A stretch of 64,000 bases of DNA from contig NC_084760.1 in assembly GCF_028858725.1 (NCBI RefSeq), positions 95,291,867 to 95,355,866 on the forward strand, in the 5' to 3' direction. Every line of letters begins with the position of its first letter. Position 1 is the stretch's first letter. Below are positions 49,401-60,700 of this stretch, in pieces. Source of the DNA: Colius striatus. Its lineage: Eukaryota > Chordata > Aves > Coliiformes > Coliidae. Position numbers and translations under genes: made by a program. Under the pieces are notes generated by a model. It made no database searches and was not told the origin of the DNA. It saw only the letters and a list, made by a program, of their open reading frames with translations.

Positions 49401-52400
49401 TAAATTAGTAGATATACAAGAACTGACACCTTTTGACAGCTTTTTCCAAATTGGCAAGATATCTTTACACTAAAATGAACAATTTCTGTCTGATGCTCTA
49501 AATCAAGCTTAAAACTATCTTACAAAATCTGAAATCTTTACATTTGCTACTTCATGGGCTTTATCCTTGGAAAATTATGTTGTTTGCATCAAATTAGTGG
49601 AAAACCACTAGACAGAGGTCTACTCTCATGTATAAATGGAAACCTTATTTTCTTCATGCCCCTATTTCTTCCTTCCTTCACTATGTGATACTCTTGGTTC
49701 TGAGTCATCTTCTCGGTCATCAGGAAAACATTTACTCCCTCTGGATCCACCTGATACTAAGCTCCTGTAAGCCATACCTGAAAAAATTACGACTTTTAGC
49801 CTCCTCCCAAATTTTCTCACTTGCTCCTAACCCAAATATTCACTCTAGCCACAGTCTCACCAGGCCCTTTGTCTCTTTCTAATCCGCTCACTCTTCTGGC
49901 CTGGCTTCTCTCCCTGCAGTGCAGAGTCAGATAGCTTCTTCCTATATGCTCTGGGGATGTGACCCAGAACCCCATGTACAGTAGAAGAAAGAGCCATCTT
50001 TCCCCCTGCACTAATGTGCAAATCAGAGCACCTGAGAAGCTCTGTTACAGAAAAAGATGACCTGAAAACCATAACACTGTGAAAGAAAACGCTGAATCAC
50101 CCTGTAGTCGTAGCCAAATGTTGAGAGATGATACAGGCTCAGTAAAGACAGATTACTGATTGCACCTCTGTTCCACAGTATAGAAATTTTAGAACTGCTC
50201 AAAGATGTTCTCAGAAATTCTCTAGCAACATTGACAGTTGGTTTAAGTCATACTGACAGGAACTTTTAATAAAAGTTACTGCTGAGGTGCATATCATGAG
50301 GAAACATTTTGGAACAAATAAATGTTTGGTAAGTCATAAAACAGGACCTTTTAGCAGGAAGTGTGAGCCAAGTATATGTTGCCATGTATTGTCCTGCATA
50401 TATTTCTTGTATAGTGCTTTAAAAAATTCACAGATGTCGTTTGGTATGCAGAATGTCACACTATGCATCCCTGCACCAGCACAAACATTCCCTCACTGCT
50501 GCCCAAGCTCGTTCCTCACAGGTGATCATCAGAGGCAGATTGTTGGATTTGTGCTATTTATATCTAGCACATAGGTTATGTTTGTATACTTCATATAGAA
50601 TCATAGAATAGTTTCAGTTGGAAGAGATTTTTAAGATCGAGTCCAGCCTTTGTCCTAGCCCTGTCAACCACTAGACCATTTCCCTAAGTGCAACATCCAG
50701 CCGTCTCTTAAACAACTACACACTCATTAAAGAAGTCTCATCATAGATCATAATTATCAGTGGCATCAATAAAGGAGCAAAATAATGCCATTTATGCTAA
50801 TAAAATCAGATAATTTAAAAGTACTTACAGAGCGACAAAGAAATTGATTCTGGTATGCTCATTTATTGTGAAGTTAGCCCTCTTGAAATAAACGAATGTC
50901 ATTGCCAAGAGATACTGTTTTAAAACGCAAAATGAAGTATCAATATGTTATTTCAGTATAGAATTTCCTAAAATGCTTTGCACAGTTATCTTGCACCAAG
51001 ATATTTTGATAATTTTTATCAACTAGGAAAGCATAAATTTGGTTTCTTGAAGCTTCCATATGAACAGAACTTTTTTATGGAAAAAAAAAAAATGTTGTCT
51101 GTAGATGCATTACAGTACCAAGTGATTAAGGGCAGATTTTTCACTCAATATATGTTCTATTAACTAAGAAGGAAATAAATTTACCTTGTCTGCAATTTTA
51201 CAGCAACAGTCCATCCAAAGGAAGTCCTGAATTAGATCGTCGTCTGCAAAGAAAGAAAGTTGTAGCATTCCCAACACCAAAATTATGTTTGTTAGAAAGT
51301 ATTTCTAAATAAATAACAGTTGATCTTTTCATTAAACCAAGCAAAAGGAAAGAAGCTAAGCCCACCAGCAGAGAACAGAGAAACTGATGGGACAGTTTAG
51401 TCATGAAACATCTTAGACAACACGAAAAGACAAACCATCAGAAAGGCAAGGTGGAAAATCTAAGTGACTGCATTTGATTCATTCTCAGTCATGGCAAGTG
51501 AAGGTGAAAAATCACCAGTATTTTTTCTGTTTATGTAACTTCTTCCTGCACTAAGTCATTCCATCTAATAGCATACCATTAGTCCTGCTGAACTGCTGGA
51601 TCTCTGCACCTTGATTACCCGGCAGCCTTTATGAGGCAATACTTGCTCAATTATTTGTGGTCAGTGCATCACTGTGAACAGGTCCTATAACAGAGTCACC
51701 ACAAACTCTCCGATTCACTCCTGTATTTGAAGTTCAAATAAAAACCAAGCACAATCTTCCACTATTACTTAATCTCTTCACTAAATTAATACAGAACTTC
51801 ATATGAAAGAGACACAAATGAAAACAAGATGCTGCAACTCCTTAGATTTTGTTCCTTCTCTTAAGTGCTTATTCCCATATTGAATAACATCTTTATAAGA
51901 CTGGTAGTCCAGCCTTTTTTAAGCATTGTGTAAAACAACATGTATGTTGTTTTATATGTATTTATTGAAAGGTAAGAGAAAATCGGAAGGAAAGGGAAAC
52001 AATCACAAAAGGAAGTATCATACCATCTTGATTTTGTTTGTTATTTTAAAAGATGCTTTTCATCAGTTTGGTACCCCTTCTTAAGCATTAAATATTTATA
52101 CACTAAAATATAACAATGAAATATATTCAGACAAAGACATGGCCTCTCCATAAAAGTCACTCCCAAAATTACTGATTTTAGAAAACATACTTACTTAACA
52201 GTTTTATACTCTTCAGTAAATACATTGATATGTCAATATTAACCTACCAAATATTTTAAAGAAAGCTGTCATTTCCTGACGCTGAATAACTAGGCATGGT
52301 CCTTTTGGACATTTATGTTTATGACTTTGAGCCTTTTCTTCATGGTCTTTAAAAGTAGGCCGCTTTAGTCTAAGAAGGTTTTTTTGCTGATGTGATCTGG

Positions 52401-52464
52401 ATGCACTCGATTTTACATGAACAGTGGCAGTGGGAGGTGTCTGACACACCAGATTGTGTCTCAT
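46498..52464 (-). CDS. SPDYA: SPDYA (Speedy/RINGO A), CDK activator, complete in 6 coding exons
   Basis: Speedy A binds and activates CDK1/CDK2 without being a cyclin. It acts in the cell cycle and, in meiotic prophase, at telomeres. Coding exons 5' to 3': 52248-52464, 51185-51243, 50829-50914, 48975-49146, 48056-48347, 46498-46586. Phases agree throughout, giving 304 residues (human 313). The N-terminus [12 protein letters not shown] matches the family. The RINGO core runs from about residue 58 to 195, with [60 protein letters not shown], the acidic loop [19 protein letters not shown] and [21 protein letters not shown] serine run ([10 protein letters not shown]) follows. The last exon ends [12 protein letters not shown], matching human; the shown splice from the G after HKAQ is needed to reach it. 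Without that splice the frame would stop four codons later. The 5' UTR reaches 52,482, then a spliced non-coding exon. Confidence 0.94.
50597..50720 (-). repeat. CR1 3'-end fragment in a SPDYA intron
   Basis: CR1 terminus in reverse orientation (same strand as SPDYA). It shows AGAATCATAGAATAG, a TTTCAGTTGGAAGAGATTTT segment and ACTAGACCATTTCCCTAAGT. It belongs to an older subfamily than the copies at 2.1 and 61.3 kb. Confidence 0.88.
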
Positions 52465-53193
52465 TTTGGAAAGTAAAAGCTCCTGTTAAAGAAAAAGAGA
52501 AAATTAACTACAAAAATAGTCAGTTTGAGCAGTAGCTGTTGGTATTTCTTTTGTTCAACTGAAGTGCTTTAAGAGGATCTGTATGTCAGGTGATAAAAAA
52601 AATTGGCTGTATCAGAACTCATTACATAATTCTTGTGTATTAAGCCGACTATGTAGAGTTCTTTAATTTAGTTCTAATTTGATAAAGCTCTTTTTCAGTG
52701 GAAGGAGCCTTTGATCTTTCTTTTTCCCATTCAAAATCTTGCAAAATGGAAAAAAAACTCCTTTCCAGAAAAAGTTGCTGCTTGTCAGATCCTCATGGCC
52801 CTACATTTATACCAATCTACCAAAAAAAAATCTCCACTCTCCCTCTCCAATTTGTGATTGTGTCTTTTTCAAGGCAAGTTTGTAGAATTAATGCAACAGA
52901 ACGTAATTACTATAAAGGAACCACAATTAAGACAGAAGTCTTGAGGTCTTAATTTTGTATACACTTGGTAATAGCTATTGGGAATAAAACTTGTATTAGG
53001 ACATACCCTGAAAGCATAACCAAGGAAAAAACCTAAGGCGTTTGTAACTGTAAAATTCAGGAAGATGCCAAATGGGGTGTGAGGAAAGTGGCTTTTACAC
53101 GGCAGCAATTTACTTCTTCAGTAGATCCCCTCCAGAGCGCATAGGGCGGTCTTGGCCGGCTGACAGCAGGCTGCCTGGCTCTGCAGCTCTTAC

Positions 53194-53330
53194 TTGGCGG
53201 CCACATAAACAAAACAAACAAAAGCCCCTCACGTGTCAATGTGGTTGTGCGCTTTGGTTCCCCGCACTTCGGCCCGGAGCCCGCCTCCGCCCGTGACAGC
53301 TCAGCCCCCTCACTCCCCTCAGCGCTCCCC
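53194..53330 (-). other. SPDYA: SPDYA non-coding first exon (5' UTR), right end approximate
   Basis: A strong donor, GTAAGAGC, lies on the minus strand with its GT at 53,192-53,193. The only nearby acceptor downstream is the one at 52,483-52,484 before the coding start exon. The transcription start is placed roughly, between the donor and the CCAAT boxes. This is inference; no transcript was available. Confidence 0.5.
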
Positions 53331-53361
53331 GCCGCCCAGCCCGCGATGGCGCCGCGCGCAG

Positions 53362-53397
53362 CCAATCGGAGTGCGCCAGGCGGCCGCCTCAGCCAAT
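53362..53397 (-). promoter_or_regulatory. Pair of CCAAT boxes upstream of SPDYA
   Basis: Two identical AGCCAATCGG-like sites (CCAAT at 53,362-53,366 and 53,393-53,397) stand 31 bases apart. They are the type bound by NF-Y, which often works in pairs at about this spacing. On the minus strand they read ATTGG. The elements are seen directly; their use is inferred. Confidence 0.65.
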
Positions 53398-53960
53398 CGG
53401 ACGGCGGGATACTCTTTCCTCCTCTACCCTCATGCTACCGCCTGGGGGTGTTGGTCTGCCTTGAGCCCGCCAACTAGAGCAGAACGGGGCAGGTGGGCGC
53501 AGGGCACGGGTCTGGCTGCGCCGCCGCTCAGCTCCTCCGTGCTGGGAGGGAGACGCGCGCTCTGAGGCGTGCCCGCCGTGGCACGCTGGCCTCACGGCTG
53601 CAGAAAGCTCCCAGCTCATGTCGTACGTCCGTGCGATGCCACACGTCAGGCATTTGGCTGGTGCCCGCAGAGGGCTGTGCCGCGCGGCCCGGGGCGCGTC
53701 TCAATGCCATCGCTTTCCCACATAAGACGAGGTGAGCCCCGAAGCTCTGGGGCGTGTCGGCACCGGGACACGTCTCTTCGCCGCGGTGCCGCTTCATACC
53801 AGCGTCCCGGAGCGGGACTTGGGGTGAGGGGCGATGCGCCGCCGCGGCCTGGGCGGAGGGCGGCGCTGCCGGCACGGCGTGAGGAGAGGAAAGGGAGCGG
53901 ACAGGCCGCCCGCTACCCAGCGCTGCCGTTGGCACTCTTTACCGTCAGCTCTTCTCAAGC

Positions 53961-54705
53961 TTGACCGTCGGGTGCCCATTAACACGGTTTAAACGTCCTT
54001 AAAACGACTCCCCTGGATGATAAACATGCCCCCAGGAGACACAGGCCATGAGGGAGAAGGCATACCTACGCTAAAGTTCATTAAAAATATTGGTGCAATA
54101 TACCCTGCTGATACTTTTCCTCAGAAACAATTTAATTTATGTGGTATTATGCAATTAGTCTGAGGCAATCTACTGAAATTTAAGAACGGGAATGAAAATT
54201 AAGATTCAGTGTGAAACCCTACTGTTGTCTTTTGTTAAAAGAGCTAAAGATTTCTCCTAGGCAAGAAAGACATCCAGGAAATTGTTTTTGTGAGCTGGTG
54301 GTTCTGCAATAAAATGTTATTTTTTCTTTCTTTTCACTCCAAAAAATACATTACAAACAAGTTATTTGACAGGTATTTTGTGTCCCTAGCCCTTCCGATA
54401 CTGTCACTTACCTACCAGGGCTCTGCTCTGATACAGACCAGTTGCATATCCTTGGCTCAAGCTTGGAAGAAACTGAAGCAGTGAGAGAAAGCTGTGAGAA
54501 AGTCTGCAACTTTACCTTCCTTTCCTTGCAGGACTCTGCAGCCTGAGGTAGAGTTGTTGAGATGGGGATGACTCAAGGATTCCATTTGGAAACATCATGG
54601 AAAAACATCCAGGTGGAAAGGCTAATGCCTGAACACAGTGGTAACAAGGAAACAGAACTTTACCTGAATAAATCCTCTTCATGATATAGTGGACTTCACT
54701 GGTTC
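53961..54705. other. Gap between SPDYA promoter and the next gene's stop codon
   Basis: This stretch probably contains the 3' UTR of the unidentified minus-strand gene. A minus-strand ATTAAA lies near 54,130. No coding exon is visible. Confidence 0.45.
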
Positions 54706-57700
54706 TCAAGTTTGTTTATTACTGACTACAGTATTTAGAAGGTTATTGAACAATTGATCCAAGAGCATCGGGAAGAGTGTAGCTTTTGGATTTCCAAGCA
54801 GCTTGCTGGACATCAGGGGGCACCATTTCACCACCAGCAATTTAAAGCAGTGCAGTATTTGTGTGGCACTCCATTGTATGTGATAGTTAGCATGGCTAAC
54901 CAGTAGCTCGTCCAAAAAAGGCATGTGCAGATCAGTTTTCTTCCTTTAAAAGAAAAAAGAACTTAAATTTTTCCAGTGACTGAGTTCTTTACAGATAAAT
55001 TAAGAGGCATCACTGAAGAAAAACACAGGGCTAATATTTTAATAAGCTATCTTTATGAGATACTTTATAAAAAATTGTTTAATCTGTGAGGTAGGAAAAC
55101 AAATGCCTTTGGCCTCTGTTATGCTTTTAAACAACAAAACTGAATGTTTTTTGTTGTTTAAGAAAATATCCTAGGAAGAACACCTGGTATTTCTTTTCAA
55201 ACAAAGCCATGAAGAGGAACCATTGCTTCTTTTAAATACAGGTAATTGTTCATTATAAAATGCATAGTTTTAAATTATAGAATTTTCCTACTTACTGCAG
55301 GGTAGGAAATAGGAAGAAAAAAAGTCTCTCTTGCTTGTCGAGACACTGGGGAGAATCCAGCCTCTCGGTCAGACAGGTTCTAGATGAAATGCACACACAC
55401 AGGCTGAGCACTCCCTGCCTAAAGACCATACCAAAACCAAAGCATTCATCTAAAGAGCAAACTTTGGACACGTGGTTAACTTTCAGAACAAAGCATGTAG
55501 CAAGTCATACAAGCTTCAGTAAATTAAAAAGGAACAGATAAACCATTTCATCCCACATCTATCACCAGAAACCTTGGGGTTTTTTATGTGGAAAGGGAGA
55601 GTAAGGAGCTGTGTGGCACAAATTGTTATGGCACCATGGTGCCTGGGCTGGGACTAAACGTAACAGACTGGATATGCCTTGCCTGTTTGCTACTTGAGGT
55701 AGCAAGTAAGGATGCTGGAAGGGTGCCTTACAGCTAAATCCTTGCTTTTGACAAATGTGACAGTATGAATAGAACTATACATGGTCCAGTGCCACTTAAG
55801 TGTATGTCATTGATGGATGAATGAACAGGAAAATTGGTTTTGGCTTTGTTTACTTGAAAACAACTTCTAAGCATATAGCAGGGTTTTGTGATACAAAAGT
55901 CTAAGAACAAAAGTTTTTTGCCGGCACTGAGAAATTAATGAATTAGAAGAAAAAAAATCATTTGGAAATTATGCAGTGAACAGAAAGTGTACGGACTAGA
56001 CTAATAACAGCAAATGGTAAAAGAATGCCAAGGCTGACAGCAAATGCAGTGCATGTTTAAACATGCTGCTTCTGCATACCTCAGAACAGGCAACTACTAT
56101 GCGGCAGCACAGCTACGTAAAGTACCAGGGACAGAAGTTTGAACTTGCTGTTCATTTCTACTGTAAATAGACTGAAAAATCCTATATGAACTTAATTTAC
56201 AGCAGACAGCAGAAGCCTTTAAGGACTGACAGTTCTGTGCTGGTTGTAAATGAAATCAAACAATTTTATCTGAAGACTTCCAATTACATTGTCAAAATAA
56301 ACAGATGAGATAGACCACATTATGTCTTCACTGTTGTGTCACAAAATGGCAAGTGATGAATGATGCATCTTTAACATGAGTAACCCAAAACTCTTGAGTG
56401 CATGTTTTACGCTGCAGGAGATGAACTGTTCAGTACCCCTTTAAGTGTGGGGTTTTTTGAACCTTCTGAAGCTACTGGAGATTACATTTTGTTTCGATGA
56501 GTATTTAACCACCATGACTATTTGTTACCCAGTCGTACCCATGCTGTTTCCTCAGACTGTGTTATGCAAAGAGGACTAATAAACCTCCTCTACAGTACCG
56601 TGACCCTGGAGCCATTTGTTCCAGCTGCCAGGAGCACCAGGCTTCCTCAGGCGCAGGTGCAGCAGCAACATGAAGCAGGTGTGTGTCATGCCGGGGCACT
56701 GCCGGGGTCCTGCGCCTGCGCAGGGAAATGGGAGGGCTGACATTCACACTGGGAAAGGCACACTCCAGTTTGGGTTTTTCTACTCTTTCCTCCAAGAAAC
56801 CACTAGCAAACCCTAACTTCAAAAATCCTCATGATAGCAATGTAGCAGAATAAATAAAACTTCAAGAATTTTATTTAAACATTTTTATGAAATCACGTCA
56901 TCTGAAAATCTTCCACTCACATCTAGTGAGACACACAAATTCACAGATCACTTATGTAATATACATGCACACATTAGTACACAAAACAGTGGCAGATCTA
57001 GAGAGATCAAAAGTAGAAAAACTGCTGCTTTCAAAATAATGTCCTATTTTATTTTTCCTGAAGGTGAGTTCAGAACAGGTGAGAGCCTTCAAGCTCTGAG
57101 CTAGCTGGCTTTTGATTCCAGAACTGGGCAAAATGTGTAAATTACATCAAATCTTTCTCATTGCATTTTCCAATTTAAAAAAATTAGATTTATGTCTCAG
57201 TTGATTGGTCACATAATTCAGATCACAAACTCTTTCAAACACAGAGTATCTATCCTCTGTTTTTACTCTGTTAAACACAATTGAATCTTTGTCCATGACC
57301 ACAGCCCCTATAGTACAAAACAATAGTCTTAATTAAGACAGGGTAGTTTCTGTATTGTCAAGAGTCTTATTTTCATGGCATGGCATTCAGAAGACTCACC
57401 TCATGAAAGGATTAAACAAGAATAATGTAGCTGTAATTTCTGAGGTGAAGGAAAATTATTTCCATATGTAAATAGTTTGGCTCCAATCACCTCATACAGC
57501 TAAGAAAGGAACAGCATCAAGTTCAGCAGTGGGAAGGTAGAAATTCAAGGACAGTCCTTTGGAGACTCAAAACACACAAGTTAAAATGTAAGCTGGAACA
57601 AATGTGGAATTTTTTTTCATGCCCAACCAATGATCCGGGCTCCACATAGTTAAATCAGAGTTGCCACAGTTTGTTAAACATTGAATGCCCCTCCCAAGAG

Positions 57701-60700
57701 GCAATGGGCTCTATAATTACTCCTCAGCAGGTCAAAAAGCTTTCTTCTTTCTCCGAATTCAATAATCACAAGTTGTAAACGTCCTCTCACTCGGAGGTTG
57801 AAGCAATAAAATGACTAAGGGCTGTAAATTAAAGTGCAAAGAGAAACAGATGAACTTTGGTAACAGCTATTGCTAACTGAAAAAATAAACTCATGAACTA
57901 GGAGAGTAGTCATAGCACAAAAGCAATTTATTTCAGTGAGGGGAAAAAGCATTCTGTGAGCTATGGAATGCCTAGCCCCCCACTCTCTGATGTCCCTTGT
58001 GTCATGCCAAGTTGTGTTTGTGGGATGCAATTTTTGTTCTCAGCTCATGGGTGTATTTATTCACCTTTGCTTGGGGTATGACTACACATACAAGTTCAGT
58101 GAGGCAAGAGTGGGTGGGGATTTCCAGCGTGTTAGCTGGAAATTGCCAGTGTGCATGCTCTGACCCTGTTTTCATTGAGGAATAAATGCCTTCTGCTTAC
58201 TGCTGTGTCCATAGGTTGTTACTGTGGGTTACCTGTAAATCCACACCCTAGCTTGCCTTGTAGTAGCCTGGCAAGTCCAATGCAAGCAAATTAAATGGCA
58301 GACACCTTCAGGTTGTGAGAAAAATACTTAATGTGCCTTCTGATAACACCATACTGGAGTGGGGACAACTATGTGTCCCTCTAACCACCAGCTTTTGGTT
58401 CTGCCTACAGCGCTGAGATGTCGTTGTGTGATAAAACATGGTTAAAACTATTTAGGACTTTCTCAAACAGTTTTTAGCAAATGATTTGACAAAGTTCCAA
58501 CTGTATCTTCTTTCACAGAGAATGGCTAAAAGAGCAAAAAGAAGTCTCTTAGGTGCCAGAATTGAAGCAATTTTAGTGTAAATAGAGATTCTATTACTAC
58601 AGGTTGTGATCTTATGTTTTCTTCTGAGCCTTTTCCCCCAACCATACTAAATCAGTGTTTAGTGTTCTGAGGGACTGGGCACACTATGAAACTAACAGGC
58701 TTGCCCCTCTGGTACAAAGTAGCCTGGATGAAAAGCTACTAAGATTTTACATCTCATATTGCACATTTAAAGCAGCTATGAATGCTGACAATAGCTGTTC
58801 TAAAAATGCAGCTGGTGTAAGAGCCGTGGAGATGTATTTTCAGGTAAGTGAAGATGAGGATGAGGAGCTGGTGACTGACCTCACCCACTGCTGTTAAGAC
58901 TAAGCCTCGGCAGAGAGGTGAGGATGCCACCTCAAATCAGACAGGCTGGTTTCTATAATCGTCAGAGACGCAAACAGAATGCACATTAACTGCATGAGCA
59001 TTTCTTTCCTGTGGCTACACCCTGTCTAGTTTTATGAACCTCTGAACCAACAGCCCTTCACTTCCTAGTGGGTACTCTTACTTTCAGTCAAAATTCTCCA
59101 GCCTGACAGGGAACCAAGCTGCAGGCTTCTGAAGCTGAGGAGGGCTTTATCAGTGCAGCTACTGCCTCAGAACTAATTTCCATCTCCAGCGTGCATAACA
59201 ATTGCAGCAAAATACACAAACAGGTTTATAAACTCTGTTGTTAGTCTAATAAAAAAAAAGGAAGTAATGATTTAGAAACAGGACAAAAATGTGTAAACTA
59301 GCTTTTTTACAGTGTTTGGAGTAGTTAGACAGCCTAACAGAAAGACACAAGACTGTTCCTTTTCTGATTGGCTGTATACTTAACCATCTCCATATGGCCA
59401 AAACATTTAAGTTCTTCATGGCTCCAAATGTTCTCATTATTCAAATCAATGTACCTGTTCTTACCTGTTCTATGGTGGCTTTCAAACTTGCAGGAGAAAT
59501 AAAATACACAGAAGTAGCAGTTTTATTACACTTCTGAGCAGCAGCAGCAGCAAACATCGATTTGCAAAGGCACGGAATCTTCAGAAACACATCATGGATA
59601 AGATACAATTTCTCAATATCATCCTCTTCCTACAGTCCTTTCCAGGGCTCATTTTAAGCAGATGGTGCAGTCTGGGGAAAAAAAAAAGAAAAAAAGTAAA
59701 CCCCAAAATTGAGAACAAATGTTCTAAAGCTGTCCTAACAAAACATTCTTGAGCAAGTCTCTCATACAGATAATGCATACAGCTATGATGACTGTCCAAA
59801 AAATGTGTTGGCACTTGCAAGCAAAAGACTGTTTCTGGTTGTTTCTAACTTCTTCAGCATCAACTAAAGTCATGAACTTTCAAAAGTCATGACTTTTGAT
59901 GGGAGAACACTAGTAAGACTATGTTTTGCAATTTGGTATGATACATGGCCTATGTTCTAGGGATGAGACTTTGGTTATCTTCAGAAGGGTACACCCAAAA
60001 CTGATCAGGTTTGTGGCTGCTGAAGAAGCTCCGAGCTAGATTGCCAGATACTCCAATGGCACTGATCATGCTCTTGTCGACTCATCTCTCTGATCTGCTG
60101 ACCACAGTGCATGTCACAGCCCCACCTTGATACTTGATTTCCTGATACCTCAGGAGTGACTCATGTATCCTTGCAACTTTCCCTGAAAGCAGAATTCATC
60201 TCTTTTCTACGCCTGGGGAGCAGCACAAAGCCCTCTTCCCCAGTTTCTAGAGCAGACCTGGAAATGACCTCATAAAGACCTAGGCCAGATCCCTGAATAA
60301 CCCTAATTCTTACAGACTTCAGAACAAGATGGATTTATCTCCTTGGATTTGATACACAGTTCACTGAAGTCAATGGAAAATTTTCCCCTGGCATCAGTGG
60401 CCCTTGAGTACTTCAGTGAACTGAACTTTATTCTCGAAACAGAGCTGAAGCAGATGTAAATCACAGAGCAAAAGATGAAAAATGCAGATCACATAAGTTT
60501 TCCCGATATAAGACATTCCCTAGGGCCTGGTGATCAAAACATTTTTGCTGCTTCTTTTTGCCATATGATAGAGCCAGTAATGTGTTTGTTGTTATTTAAA
60601 TTATAATTTGTCTGAGCTGTAATTATGCATTACTGAGTGTAAACTACAACTAGCCTACACTGCACTGCCTTATCAGCATTCAGATATCTGGTAACAGCAG

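Larger units (their letters stand above)
53150..53960. promoter_or_regulatory. CpG island, SPDYA promoter region
   Basis: A GC- and CpG-rich block directly upstream of SPDYA on the minus strand. It also faces the 3' end of the unidentified gene to the right. Plus-strand transcription from it is possible but I could not support a plus-strand gene. Confidence 0.8.

Noticed and set aside
53241-53964. Overlapping frames on both strands in the SPDYA CpG island
   Set aside because: Long frames are expected in stop-poor GC-rich DNA. None has a family match or consistent splicing.
58655-58897. 80-codon plus-strand frame
   Set aside because: No splice-site support, no promoter, and it lies inside an intron of the minus-strand gene; no family resemblance.
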